From the NCBI GenBank assembly GCA_905215015.1, contig CAJMOS010000008.1, forward strand, positions 1 through 46,626: 46,626 nucleotides of DNA. Reading direction: 5' to 3'. How positions within the stretch are numbered: position 1 is the first letter of the stretch; each line of letters begins with the position of its first letter. Source of the DNA: an uncultured bacterium. Lineage in GTDB: Bacteria > Spirochaetota > Spirochaetia > Sphaerochaetales > Sphaerochaetaceae. Positions 32,899 to 40,716 of this stretch are shown piece by piece. The position numbers were made by a program, and so were the translations under genes. Under the pieces are notes generated by a model that saw nothing but the letters and a program-made list of their open reading frames with translations, was not told where the DNA came from and did not search any database.

Positions 32899-33492
32899 TC
32901 ACTCCTGCAGGTAGGAAGCAAGCGTATCCGCGTAACAGCTCATCAGCTCTCCGAGCTGCTGGCTGGGACGGAACACGCCATCCAGGCCTCCGAGATGGAC
33001 AATGCCGCTGGCGGGCTGGTTCTCCAGATTGTTGGGACTGACATGGATTCCGAACGGAATGTGGATCATCCCCTGGGCCTGTGCCCAGTAGACCATGTTG
33101 TCAAGCGCGTGGATTCCCTCGTTGGTCGAATGCAGGCAGCTGGTGAAACAGGCGAACAGCTTGCCGGCGAGTTGTTGGCTCTCCCCCATCTCGAACGAGG
33201 TGTCCAGAAACGCCTTCATCTCCGCGGTCACGTTTCCAAAACGGGTCGGGCAACCGAGGATGACCATGTCGCTTTTGTGGAGAGTCTCCAGACCAGCCTC
33301 GGGCAGGGCAAGGATTTCCTCATAGTACTCGTTGGTCGTGTCGAGCCGTTCCGCCCAGATATGCAGGTCGTCGTCCTTGACCCGGTACAGCCGCGCGTCG
33401 ACACCACGGCCCTTGAGAAGTTCCTGGAAGTAGGAACCCAGAATGTAGCAATTTCCGCCGATGGAATGCATGATGATGGAACACCTCTTCAT
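32899..33492 (-). CDS. Flavodoxin-fold protein, WrbA/flavodoxin-like
   Basis: A 197-residue protein. IIMHSIGGNCYILGSYF at the N-terminus takes the place of the FMN phosphate loop, and GCPTRFGNVTAEMKAFLD and the LFACFTSCLHSTNEG segment fit the WrbA/flavodoxin family. It would carry FMN and shuttle electrons, perhaps as a quinone reductase. The phosphate loop is less regular than in classic flavodoxins, so cofactor binding is likely but not certain. Start chosen at the ATG after GGAGG; the longer frame runs back through the GntR gene. Confidence 0.8.
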   Translation of the reverse strand: MKRCSIIMHSIGGNCYILGSYFQELLKGRGVDARLYRVKDDDLHIWAERLDTTNEYYEEILALPEAGLETLHKSDMVILGCPTRFGNVTAEMKAFLDTSFEMGESQQLAGKLFACFTSCLHSTNEGIHALDNMVYWAQAQGMIHIPFGIHVSPNNLENQPASGIVHLGGLDGVFRPSQQLGELMSCYADTLASYLQE

Positions 33493-33550
33493 CGCTTTTC
33501 CTCCAGTTACCTTTAGCTTACCTCTGAAATTCCTCTTTGTAATGGAAAAA

Positions 33551-33581
33551 ATATACAAGAATGGCGCCATCGCTGGCGCCA
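33551..33581 (-). terminator. Terminator of the GntR-family gene
   Basis: TGGCGCCA (33562-33569) and TGGCGCCA (33574-33581) form a perfect 8-bp stem with a four-base loop. On the minus strand it is followed by an AT-rich stretch with TTTTTT, downstream of the GntR stop. Confidence 0.6.
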
Positions 33582-33608
33582 CGGAATGCAAGTGCCTCGT
33601 CCTTTCCG

Positions 33609-34343
33609 TCACAGGTCGAGTTTCTCGATCTTGTCCTTGATGTTGGTCAGGTTGACCAGCGTGAGGGCTACGGCGAGGTCGGTCTGTCCATGCTCCTCGG
33701 CCTTGACCAGATAGTTGTACTCGTTGACCTTCTTCTTCATCTCGGTGAAGGTCTCGGTAGTCTTGTCCAGGACAGAGTAGAGTTGCGGGGCCAGATTCTC
33801 GTAGATGGAGTTGAGGATCATGTTGTCGTTCGACTTGATCAAGGTGGAATGGAAGTCGAAGTCGGCCTGCTTGAACTGCTGGAGCGCCTCGGCGTTCATT
33901 CCGTCTTCGAGCAGGGGCAGCAATTCCTGAAGACGACTGGTGCACTTGGCCAGCTGGCGGACGACCGACATGCGGTTCGGGTCTCTGGACAGCTCGCGGC
34001 TCGCGGAAACCTCGATGGTGGTGCGGACCTGGAGCAGGTCGCTGATCAGTTTCTTGTCCGGAGCCTGTTTGCTGATCATGGAAATGGACAGGGATTCGAC
34101 GAACTGGTCAAGGTTGTTGCTCTTGACCACCGCCTTACGGCCCTGGCTGACCTGGATCAACCCCTTGGCCTCAAGATTCTTGAACGCCTCGCGTACCGAA
34201 CGGGAAGAGGCGTTGAACTGAAGTGCCAGTTCCTTCTGGCTGGGCAAAAGCTCGCCCGCCTTGAACTGTTTGGAAAGGATCATCTCCTCCAGCTTGTTGG
34301 CGATGGTGGTGGATTTGGTTTCTGTACTCAAAGGACTAAACAT
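33609..34343 (-). CDS. GntR-family regulator, FadR subfamily (FCD domain)
   Basis: A 244-residue regulator. The winged helix-turn-helix is at about residues 15-75 (LPSQKELALQFNASSRSVREAFKNLEAKGLI), followed by the helical FCD effector domain (LLQVRTTIEVSASRELS, FHSTLIKSNDNMILNSIYENL). FCD regulators bind small acids or sugar acids. Which genes it controls is not clear; the flavodoxin gene follows on the same strand and the secreted-protein genes diverge. An extended -10, TGGTATGAT, lies about 34 bases before the start. Confidence 0.9.
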   Translation of the reverse strand: MFSPLSTETKSTTIANKLEEMILSKQFKAGELLPSQKELALQFNASSRSVREAFKNLEAKGLIQVSQGRKAVVKSNNLDQFVESLSISMISKQAPDKKLISDLLQVRTTIEVSASRELSRDPNRMSVVRQLAKCTSRLQELLPLLEDGMNAEALQQFKQADFDFHSTLIKSNDNMILNSIYENLAPQLYSVLDKTTETFTEMKKKVNEYNYLVKAEEHGQTDLAVALTLVNLTNIKDKIEKLDL

Positions 34344-34662
34344 GCGGCCCCTCCCTCAAGGGTTACTCAACTTTGTCCATCATACCATCAAAAGCCTGTC
34401 CTTGCATAGGTATCTTCTTACAAAATGTACGAAGTGTTGGGAATATGTTTGCAGAAAAGACATATTTATACACAGATTTTCCCGCAAATATGGCTAATAA
34501 AATAGGTGTACCACAAGGTATGGCAAAAGTTTGATGGATGATGTTTTACGTTTCGCTCTTTTTCGTAGATTGTTATTTCTTTTATAATCGATAGTTGCTC
34601 ATTGACACAAAGATGGGTTGTGCATATATTTGAACAGGAACTTTGGACATAGGAGCTTGCAC
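34344..34662. promoter_or_regulatory. Divergent control region between the GntR and secreted-protein genes
   Basis: An AT-rich stretch of about 320 bases with no credible gene. Minus strand: extended -10 TGGTATGAT (34376-34386 area) for the GntR gene. Plus strand: TTGACA (34602-34607), 17 bases, TATATT (34625-34630), a near-consensus promoter for the secreted-protein genes, with AGGAG ahead of the ATG at 34663. I see no further feature. Confidence 0.7.
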
Positions 34663-35241
34663 ATGAAACGATTGGCATGCCTTGGGGTCATCGGGCTGCT
34701 TTCCCTTTTGCCGGTCACGGCTGAGACGGTACTGTCTGGTACGCCGTATCTGTATCTCGATGCGTCAGTCTCCGGCTATTTGCTGCACGGTTTTCTGAAC
34801 GACACCAAGACTGCGTTGCGCGACACCTATTCGGTGGATGACGCGCTCGGCGTTGACGGCGTCGATCTTCCTTACACCATTGAGACGAACAAGAAAGCAA
34901 GCCTGACGGTCTATGCGGTCGTCACTCCATTCGTCCAGCAGAATGCCGCCAACCCCGCATCGATCGCAGTTGCCAGCCTGCAGGTTGACGGCAAGGAAAT
35001 CTATCCGGAAACCAGCCGCATGATGACCAACAGCAACGCGGCCAGCGACGAGGCAAACACCGTCGTCAGAAGGGACTACGGCACCGAGTCCATTTATTCC
35101 CTGTTCTCTTTGGACACGGTCCATGGCAAGACCCAATACGACTACACGATCCACGTGACAGCCAACCAGAACGACGTCGCGACGGCTCCCGCCGGACACT
35201 ACGTCTCGTCCGTGACCCTGTCGATCGAGACAAGAAACTAA
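34663..35241 (+). CDS. Secreted beta-rich protein of unknown function (first of a pair)
   Basis: A 192-residue protein with a signal peptide cut after VTA (residue 20). The mature part is rich in Thr, Val, Asn and Asp and alternates like a beta-sandwich, ending GHYVSSVTLSIETRN. That ending resembles the closing strand of fimbrial or spore-coat-U-type subunits, but I cannot assign a family. The start is the ATG at 34663, with AGGAG eight bases upstream and a strong promoter before it. A second, similar protein is encoded 10 bases downstream. Confidence 0.7.
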   Translation: MKRLACLGVIGLLSLLPVTAETVLSGTPYLYLDASVSGYLLHGFLNDTKTALRDTYSVDDALGVDGVDLPYTIETNKKASLTVYAVVTPFVQQNAANPASIAVASLQVDGKEIYPETSRMMTNSNAASDEANTVVRRDYGTESIYSLFSLDTVHGKTQYDYTIHVTANQNDVATAPAGHYVSSVTLSIETRN

Positions 35242-35251
35242 GGAGAGCGTC

Positions 35252-35776
35252 ATGAGAAAAGCCCTGATTGTACCGATGCTGATGATTCCCCTTGCCCTGC
35301 ACGCCGCGGTGACCAGCTCCGATCTCCCGGATGCGGTGACCGCCCGTCTGAACGGCACCATCGCCGAGGACGATATCTCCATCTCCTTCACCGATGAGGC
35401 TGGAATCACCGAGAACGGCAATGACATCAACCTGGTTTTCGATTTTCCCGTCGACCAGGACGCCTGGGAGATCACCCACACATTGCTCCTGAGCTATTCG
35501 GGGAACCTGATGAACGCCAAAAGCGCCCGGATTTCCTTCGATGTCTCCCCGCTGAAACACGACGACGACAACGTGGTGGACACTTCCATCTCGCTTGCCA
35601 GCGAAGGCGACAACATTGCGGTGGATGGGGACTCGTTCGTGCTCGATGTTCCTGCCGGTTACCAGAACAGCGTCAATTTCGGAACGCTCAGCATCACCGT
35701 CAAGAAAGGGGAAGACCAGAAGTTGGCCGCCGGTTCCTACAATGGTTCCGTGGTGGTGAACATGAACGCCACGTGA
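35252..35776 (+). CDS. Secreted beta-rich protein of unknown function (second of a pair)
   Basis: A 174-residue protein with a signal peptide (LIVPMLMIPLALHA) and a mature domain of alternating beta strands and acidic loops, ending GSYNGSVVVNMNAT, the same kind of closing strand as its neighbour (GHYVSSVTLSIE). The two are probably exported together and may interact. No usher or chaperone gene lies in the window. AAGGAGAG precedes the start. Confidence 0.7.
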   Translation: MRKALIVPMLMIPLALHAAVTSSDLPDAVTARLNGTIAEDDISISFTDEAGITENGNDINLVFDFPVDQDAWEITHTLLLSYSGNLMNAKSARISFDVSPLKHDDDNVVDTSISLASEGDNIAVDGDSFVLDVPAGYQNSVNFGTLSITVKKGEDQKLAAGSYNGSVVVNMNAT

Positions 35777-35800
35777 GTGCGAACATAGGAAAAAATCTAT

Positions 35801-35828
35801 TTGACAGAGGGCAAAAACGTGAAATAAT
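35801..35828 (+). promoter_or_regulatory. Strong promoter of a candidate small RNA
   Basis: TTGACA (35801-35806), 16 bases, AATAAT (35823-35828). The -35 is perfect. No open reading frame begins downstream on this strand before the terminator. Confidence 0.65.
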
Positions 35829-35834
35829 AGATAC

Positions 35835-35928
35835 CGTCGTTGTTTTTTCGTTTTGCCTAAGTGATTTTTCCAGCACTTAAGCCTAGGAGGTTGCCGCTAT
35901 TCTCTTCAGGGGGAGTAGCGGTTTTCTT
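35835..35928 (+). ncRNA. Candidate stand-alone small RNA with intrinsic terminator
   Basis: About 94 bases between a strong promoter and a strong terminator, in the gap between the secreted-protein genes and the convergent ROK gene. An internal hairpin can form from CCTAAGTG and CACTTAAG (about 35857-35882), followed by an exposed AGGAGG, and then an 11-bp terminator stem (35894-35904 with 35911-35921) with TTTTCTT. I do not recognise a known RNA family (6S, SRP and riboswitches considered). It could pair through the AGGAGG-containing single strand with mRNA, which is inference. Confidence 0.55.
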
Positions 35929-37048
35929 ATGTCCGGAACCGCGCCAGCAGGGATTCCCGGAAAATGTACCGGTCGAGGGCGACGGCGACCGGTCCCATCT
36001 GCCTCGCCTTGTCGCCAAGCGGAGACCGGACGATTTCCGCCTCCTGCAAAAACGGTGGCAAGGAGCTATGCATGGCGAGCGTGACCCGCTCCACCAGGGA
36101 AGGAAGCATCGTGGGGATGCTGCCGGAAAGGATGACCTTCTTCTGGCCGGTGATGGCCACGGCTTGGGCGATTTCCATGCCAAGGGCGAGGGCTGCGGTA
36201 TCCATGGCCCTGTCAAGTCCGGCCGGTTTTTCTTGGACAAGTTCCCGCAACGATTTCCCGCCGAAGTTCCTCTCGATCGCCCAGCCGGCGCTGACTGTTT
36301 CCAGACAGCCGGTCCCCCCGCAGACGCAGGAGCCCTCGTTGGCGATCCGTGCGTGGCCGAGGTGGCTCCTGTCCTCCTGGCTGCCACGGACCGAAGTGGC
36401 TCCGATATGCTCGCCCCAATTGACATACAGGAAGGAGTCGGGGCGCTCGCTTGCCAGAAGCCGCTCGGCGCTGACCATCGCCTCGGTCTCGTCAACCAGC
36501 GTGCAGACGCAGCCCATGTTGTTGGTGAAGGGGAGCGCGAGATGGACGTCCTTCCATCCCCACTCGGGAAGCTCTTCCACGGTGGTGTTGTTGTCGGAAA
36601 TCCGGCCGCTCAGGCTTACCACGCAACCGGCGAGCTTTTCTCCGCCTCCATGGTACATGTGGAGGAAGTCCCTCAGAATCAGGATGCAGAGCTCTTTCGG
36701 GGTTGGGTGCTGCAAAGAGGGGACCTGCTTGTAGCCGAGCACATTTCCTTCCAGGTCGCTGATGGCGATCGAACAGAGCCGGAGCCCGATCGAGATTCCG
36801 ACGACCAGGTGTCCGTTCTTGGCGATCATCAAGGGGGTGGGCCGGCGACCGCTGGCCGTCTCCGTCTTCTCTCCCTCGGTGACGAGGCCCTCCCCGATAA
36901 GGTCGTTGACGATTTCCGAGCAGGAGGGCTTGTTGAGCCCCAGTTCCTTGGAGATGTCGGCACGGGAAAGTCCCCGCCTCTCCCGGATCAGGTTGAGGAC
37001 GCGGAGGCGGTTGATGGTGCGAATGTCTGAAGGTTGGTGTAACAGCAT
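35927..37048 (-). CDS. ROK-family transcriptional regulator (NagC/XylR type)
   Basis: A 373-residue protein. The N-terminal winged helix (SRADISKELGLNKPSCSEIVNDLI, about residues 28-52) is followed by a ROK sugar-kinase-like domain, with the zinc motif CVCGGTGCLE near residue 240 and GHARI just before it. ROK regulators bind a sugar or sugar phosphate and release DNA. Instead of a Shine-Dalgarno at normal distance, TATGCT ends exactly six bases before the ATG, suggesting a leaderless message. It diverges from htpG. Confidence 0.9.
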   Translation of the reverse strand: MLLHQPSDIRTINRLRVLNLIRERRGLSRADISKELGLNKPSCSEIVNDLIGEGLVTEGEKTETASGRRPTPLMIAKNGHLVVGISIGLRLCSIAISDLEGNVLGYKQVPSLQHPTPKELCILILRDFLHMYHGGGEKLAGCVVSLSGRISDNNTTVEELPEWGWKDVHLALPFTNNMGCVCTLVDETEAMVSAERLLASERPDSFLYVNWGEHIGATSVRGSQEDRSHLGHARIANEGSCVCGGTGCLETVSAGWAIERNFGGKSLRELVQEKPAGLDRAMDTAALALGMEIAQAVAITGQKKVILSGSIPTMLPSLVERVTLAMHSSLPPFLQEAEIVRSPLGDKARQMGPVAVALDRYIFRESLLARFRT

Positions 37049-37136
37049 GTCCTTAGCATACCCTTGCGGCCGACTCTTTGGAAGTTGCCGTTTTGCAAAT
37101 TCATGTCTATCTTAGGCACGAGTCGGAGGTATTTTC

Positions 37137-39014
37137 ATGGCAGAAATGCAATTCAAGACAGAGGTCAACGACCTGCTGCATTTGATTATTCATTCCCTTT
37201 ATTCGAATAAGGAGATTTTCCTCAGGGAATTGATTTCCAACGCGAGCGACGCGCTCGACAAACTCAAGTATCTGACGCTCACCGACGAGAAGTGGAAAGG
37301 CCTGGCGTTCGAGCCCCGGATCGATATCAGTTTCACAGAGGGTGACAAGCGTACCCTTACCATTACGGATAATGGTATCGGCATGAACGAGGAAGACCTG
37401 AACACCAACCTCGGCACGATCGCCTCCTCGGGCACCAAGCGTTTTCTCGCCTCGCTGACCGACGAGCAGAAGAAGGATTCCAACCTGATCGGCCAGTTCG
37501 GTGTCGGGTTCTACTCGGCCTTCATGGTTGCGGACCGTATCGAGGTGGTCAGCCGCAAGGCTGGAGAGGAGAAGGCCTACAAGTGGTCCAGTGACGGAAA
37601 GGGCACCTATTCGATCGACCCCGCCCAGCGCGATGGACAGGGAACCACGATCACCTTGTACCTGAACGAGGATGGCGCGGACTACGCCAACCGCTGGGAG
37701 CTGGAACAGCTGGTCAAGAAGTACAGCGACAACATCTCCTTCCCGATTTTCCTGGCCTACGACGACGTCACCTATGACGACAAGGAGAAGGACAAGGACG
37801 GCAACGCGAAGAAGGTGGTCACCCACAAAGTGGATCAGATCAACAGCTGCCAGGCGCTGTGGAAGCGCTCGAAGAGCGAGCTGAAGCCGGAAGACTACCA
37901 GAACTTCTACAAGAACACCTTCCATGACACGGATGACGCCATGTTCTACCTGCACACCAAGGCGGAGGGCTCGATCGAGTATACCACGCTGTTCTATGTG
38001 CCGAAGACCGCTCCGTTCGACATGTATTACGCCGACTACAAGCCGGGTGTCCGCCTGTACGTGAAGCGTGTCTTCATCACCGATGACGACAAGCAGTTGC
38101 TTCCCACCTATCTGCGCTTCGTGCGCGGCATCATCGACAGCGAGGATCTCCCGCTGAACGTCAGCCGTGAAATCCTGCAGCAGAACAGGATCATGAGCTC
38201 GATCCGCAGCAACTCCGTGAAGAAGCTGCTTGCCGAGTTCAAGCGGATCAGCGAGCAGGAGCCGGAGAAGTATATCGAGTTCATCAAGCAGTACAACCGG
38301 CCGTTGAAGGAGGGCCTGTACAGCGACTGGGAGAACCGTGACGAGCTGATGGAACTGGTGCGGTTCAAGAGCTCGAAGGTGGACGGCTACGTCAGCCTGA
38401 AGGACTACAAGAGCCGCATGCCCAAGGACCAGAAGAACATCTACTACATCTCCGGAGGCAAGGAAGAGACCCTGAAGGCCAGCCCGCTCATCGAGGCCTA
38501 TGCCAAGAAGGGCTACGAGGTGCTGGTCCTGGACGAGGAGATTGACGAGTTCGTCGCCAGCTCGATCGGTTCCTATCAGAGTCTTCCGCTCAAGGCGATC
38601 AACAAGAGCGGCAGCATGGATGACCTGAAGGACGAGGCGTCCAAACAGAAGGAGGAGGAAGGAAAGGGCGTGGTCGAGAAGATCAAGGCCAGCCTGAAGG
38701 ACCAGGTCAAGGATGTCGTGGTCTCCAGCCGCCTTACCGATACCCCGGCTGTCATTGTCGTCGATGATTCCGCCCCCACGGTCCAGATGCAGCAGATCCT
38801 GAAGCAGATGGGCCAGCCGGTGGTGGAGTCCAAGCCGATTCTCGAGATCAACGCGGACGACCCGATGATCAAGAAGATCGGGTCGGAGAGCGACCAGAAA
38901 CTGGTCGACACGTGGTGCGAAGTGCTCCTGGACCAGGCGTTGCTCGCCCAAGGAGTGATGCCGAAAGATCCGGTGGCCTTCACCAGACGGCTTCACGAGC
39001 TGCTTTCCAGATAA
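37137..39014 (+). CDS. htpG: Chaperone HtpG (Hsp90)
   Basis: A 625-residue ATP-dependent chaperone of normal length. The N-terminal ATPase domain shows EIFLRELISNASDALDKLKY, DNGIGM and GQFGVGFYSAFMVA; the middle domain has LPLNVSREILQQNRI; the C-terminal dimerisation domain follows an acidic linker. It helps fold client proteins in the cytoplasm. CGGAGG precedes the start. Confidence 0.97.
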   Translation: MAEMQFKTEVNDLLHLIIHSLYSNKEIFLRELISNASDALDKLKYLTLTDEKWKGLAFEPRIDISFTEGDKRTLTITDNGIGMNEEDLNTNLGTIASSGTKRFLASLTDEQKKDSNLIGQFGVGFYSAFMVADRIEVVSRKAGEEKAYKWSSDGKGTYSIDPAQRDGQGTTITLYLNEDGADYANRWELEQLVKKYSDNISFPIFLAYDDVTYDDKEKDKDGNAKKVVTHKVDQINSCQALWKRSKSELKPEDYQNFYKNTFHDTDDAMFYLHTKAEGSIEYTTLFYVPKTAPFDMYYADYKPGVRLYVKRVFITDDDKQLLPTYLRFVRGIIDSEDLPLNVSREILQQNRIMSSIRSNSVKKLLAEFKRISEQEPEKYIEFIKQYNRPLKEGLYSDWENRDELMELVRFKSSKVDGYVSLKDYKSRMPKDQKNIYYISGGKEETLKASPLIEAYAKKGYEVLVLDEEIDEFVASSIGSYQSLPLKAINKSGSMDDLKDEASKQKEEEGKGVVEKIKASLKDQVKDVVVSSRLTDTPAVIVVDDSAPTVQMQQILKQMGQPVVESKPILEINADDPMIKKIGSESDQKLVDTWCEVLLDQALLAQGVMPKDPVAFTRRLHELLSR

Positions 39015-39030
39015 CGATTCGGAACCGGAG

Positions 39031-39055
39031 GGCAAGGGGTGGACCCCTTGCCTTT
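39031..39055 (+). terminator. Terminator of htpG
   Basis: GGCAAGGGG (39031-39039) pairs perfectly with CCCCTTGCC (39044-39052), loop TGGA, followed by TTT. Confidence 0.75.
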
Positions 39056-39128
39056 CCGCTGTCCGACTGTTACTTTCAATGGCGGGTTCGCGGAAAGAAC
39101 CTGAAGAACAACGAAAGAGGAATAATAA

Positions 39129-40016
39129 ATGATGTTTTTTGATGCCGAAGACGCTTCTGACGCGGTTGTGTCCGCGGAGGAGAGCTTCTCCCAGCAGCTG
39201 GTGAATGGCGTGATGTCTTTCTCCAAGATGAATTGGACCACCATTTGTGCCAAACTGCTTTCGGGCCTGATTGGCGTTTTGATCATGTACGGCCTGGTCA
39301 AATGGCTCGACATGCTGATTGGAAGGGCGCTGAACCGGAACAACCGCATGGGCTTGCTTGGCAACTTCCTGCGCAAGCTGGTCCGGTGGATTTGTTTTGT
39401 CTGCATCGGTATCTGGTTTGTCAGCCATCTTGGCTTGGACATGAAGCCATTGCTTGCCGGCATCGGAGTCACCGGTGTCGTCTTGGGCTTCGCGTTGCAA
39501 GAGACGATCGGAAACTTCTTCAGCGGTCTGATGATCATCATCAACCACCCGTTCAATATCGGCGACTATATCGAGAGCGGTTCCTTCAGCGGCACCGTTA
39601 CCGATATGGACATGAACCGTGTCGAGCTGCTTACACCGGACAACAAGCGCATCACCATGAGCAACAAGCTCGTGTGGGGCAATCCGGTGGTCAACTATTC
39701 CGCCATGGACAAGAGACGTGTCGACATGACCGCTTCTGCCGCCTATGGCAGCGACATCGCCAAGGCCAAGAAGATCCTTTCCGACTTGGTCCAGAGCTAC
39801 CCTGAGGTGCTTCCGACGCCGGCTCCGACGGTGGAAGTCGGTTCCTTGGGCGACAGCGAGATCAATTTCATCGTTCGTCCGTGGGTCAAGCCTGCCGACT
39901 ACTGGAAAGTCCTCTGGAGGTTCCAGGGACAGTGGTATGACGCGCTTACCAATGCAGGAGTGGATGTGCCGTACGACCAGCTCGACGTCCATATCGTTCC
40001 GCCGGACAAGGCGTGA
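39129..40016 (+). CDS. Small-conductance mechanosensitive channel, MscS family
   Basis: A 295-residue membrane protein. Three hydrophobic helices lie in the first 130 residues; the pore-lining third helix reads LLAGIGVTGVVLGFALQETIGNFFSGLMIIINHPFNIGDYIE, in pieces typical of MscS. A beta domain (DNKRITMSNKLVWGNPVVNYSA) and an alpha/beta C-terminal domain follow. It opens under membrane tension to let solutes escape. The tandem ATGs at 39129 and 39132 leave the exact start open; GAGGA precedes both. Confidence 0.95.
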   Translation: MMFFDAEDASDAVVSAEESFSQQLVNGVMSFSKMNWTTICAKLLSGLIGVLIMYGLVKWLDMLIGRALNRNNRMGLLGNFLRKLVRWICFVCIGIWFVSHLGLDMKPLLAGIGVTGVVLGFALQETIGNFFSGLMIIINHPFNIGDYIESGSFSGTVTDMDMNRVELLTPDNKRITMSNKLVWGNPVVNYSAMDKRRVDMTASAAYGSDIAKAKKILSDLVQSYPEVLPTPAPTVEVGSLGDSEINFIVRPWVKPADYWKVLWRFQGQWYDALTNAGVDVPYDQLDVHIVPPDKA

Positions 40017-40038
40017 AAATCAGCCCGGATATCGCAAA

Positions 40039-40063
40039 GACCGCTCGAAAGGGCGGCCTTTGT
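40039..40063. terminator. Bidirectional terminator between mscS-type gene and rlmE
   Basis: GACCGCTC (40039-40046) pairs with GGGCGGCC (40051-40058) with one mismatch, loop GAAA. It is followed by TTTGT on the plus strand and TCTTTG on the minus strand, between two convergent genes. Confidence 0.6.
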
Positions 40064-40668
40064 CATTTCTTGTCCAGTCCCACAAGGTAGATCTCAAAGG
40101 AATCCTCCCTGCAAGCCTGTGGCTTGAAGGGCTTTACTTTGGTGAAGAGCTCGCGCATCTTCTGGATGATTTCCATCTGCCCGCCCCCTTGGAAGATCTT
40201 CAGGACCATGTTCCCGTGGGGCTTGAGCTGCTCGGCAGAGAGGTAGACCACCTGTTCGGCGAGCCACTCGCTGCGGCTGGTGTCCACGCTTCGGTTGCCC
40301 GTCGTCATCGGCGCCGCGTCGCTGATGATGGCGTCATAGGGACCGAGTTCGACCAGCTTGGCCCTGATTTCCTTGCTGAAGGCGTCTCCGACGAAGGAGG
40401 TGACCGTCGGGGGAATGGGGGAGATGTTCAGGGGGTTCAAGTCCACCGAGACAATCGACCCGTTGCCCTTGAGCAGCACGCGGTCGCAGAACAATGTCCA
40501 GGAACCGGGGGCCGCCCCGACGTCCAGCACATGGTTGCCCTGGTGGATCAGGTGGAATTTCTCCTGGATCTCCTCAAGCTTGTAGACGCTTCGCGCCGGA
40601 TATCCCTCACGATGGGCCCGCTGGGTGTAGCGGTCGGCCTTGTCCCTTCTGCTGTTGATGTTCGCCAT
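40063..40668 (-). CDS. rlmE: 23S rRNA (uridine 2'-O) methyltransferase RlmE (FtsJ/RrmJ)
   Basis: A 201-residue SAM-dependent methyltransferase that modifies U2552 of 23S rRNA. Catalytic tetrad positions are visible in RSVYKLEEI (Lys), ISDAAP (Asp), LKIFQGG (Lys) and FEIYLVG (Glu). The SAM loop is VLDVGAAPGSW. No ordinary Shine-Dalgarno spacing: TAGGAT (40675-40680 on the minus strand) ends six bases before the ATG. It diverges from the HAD gene with 45 bases between them. Confidence 0.95.
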   Translation of the reverse strand: MANINSRRDKADRYTQRAHREGYPARSVYKLEEIQEKFHLIHQGNHVLDVGAAPGSWTLFCDRVLLKGNGSIVSVDLNPLNISPIPPTVTSFVGDAFSKEIRAKLVELGPYDAIISDAAPMTTGNRSVDTSRSEWLAEQVVYLSAEQLKPHGNMVLKIFQGGGQMEIIQKMRELFTKVKPFKPQACREDSFEIYLVGLDKK

Positions 40669-40674
40669 GCCCCC

Positions 40675-40716
40675 ATCCTAGCAGAAAGCATACGGGGATG
40701 GTAAGATGCCCGTATG
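40675..40716. promoter_or_regulatory. Compact divergent promoter region with an inverted repeat over a start codon
   Basis: CATACGGG (40689-40696) and CCCGTATG (40709-40716) are perfect reverse complements 12 bases apart; the right arm contains the HAD start codon. The rlmE hexamer TAGGAT (minus) and the HAD hexamer TAAGAT (40702-40707) each end six bases before their ATG. The repeat could be an operator shared by both genes or a hairpin at the start of the HAD message. Confidence 0.45.

Noticed and set aside
35835..35928. 6S RNA, SRP RNA or a riboswitch
   Set aside because: Too short and lacking the hallmark sequences of 6S or SRP RNA, and no plus-strand gene follows that a riboswitch could control.
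37107..39992. A 961-codon minus-strand open frame opposite htpG and the MscS gene
   Set aside because: It spans two real genes and their intergenic terminator and shows only low-complexity hydrophobic and charged runs.
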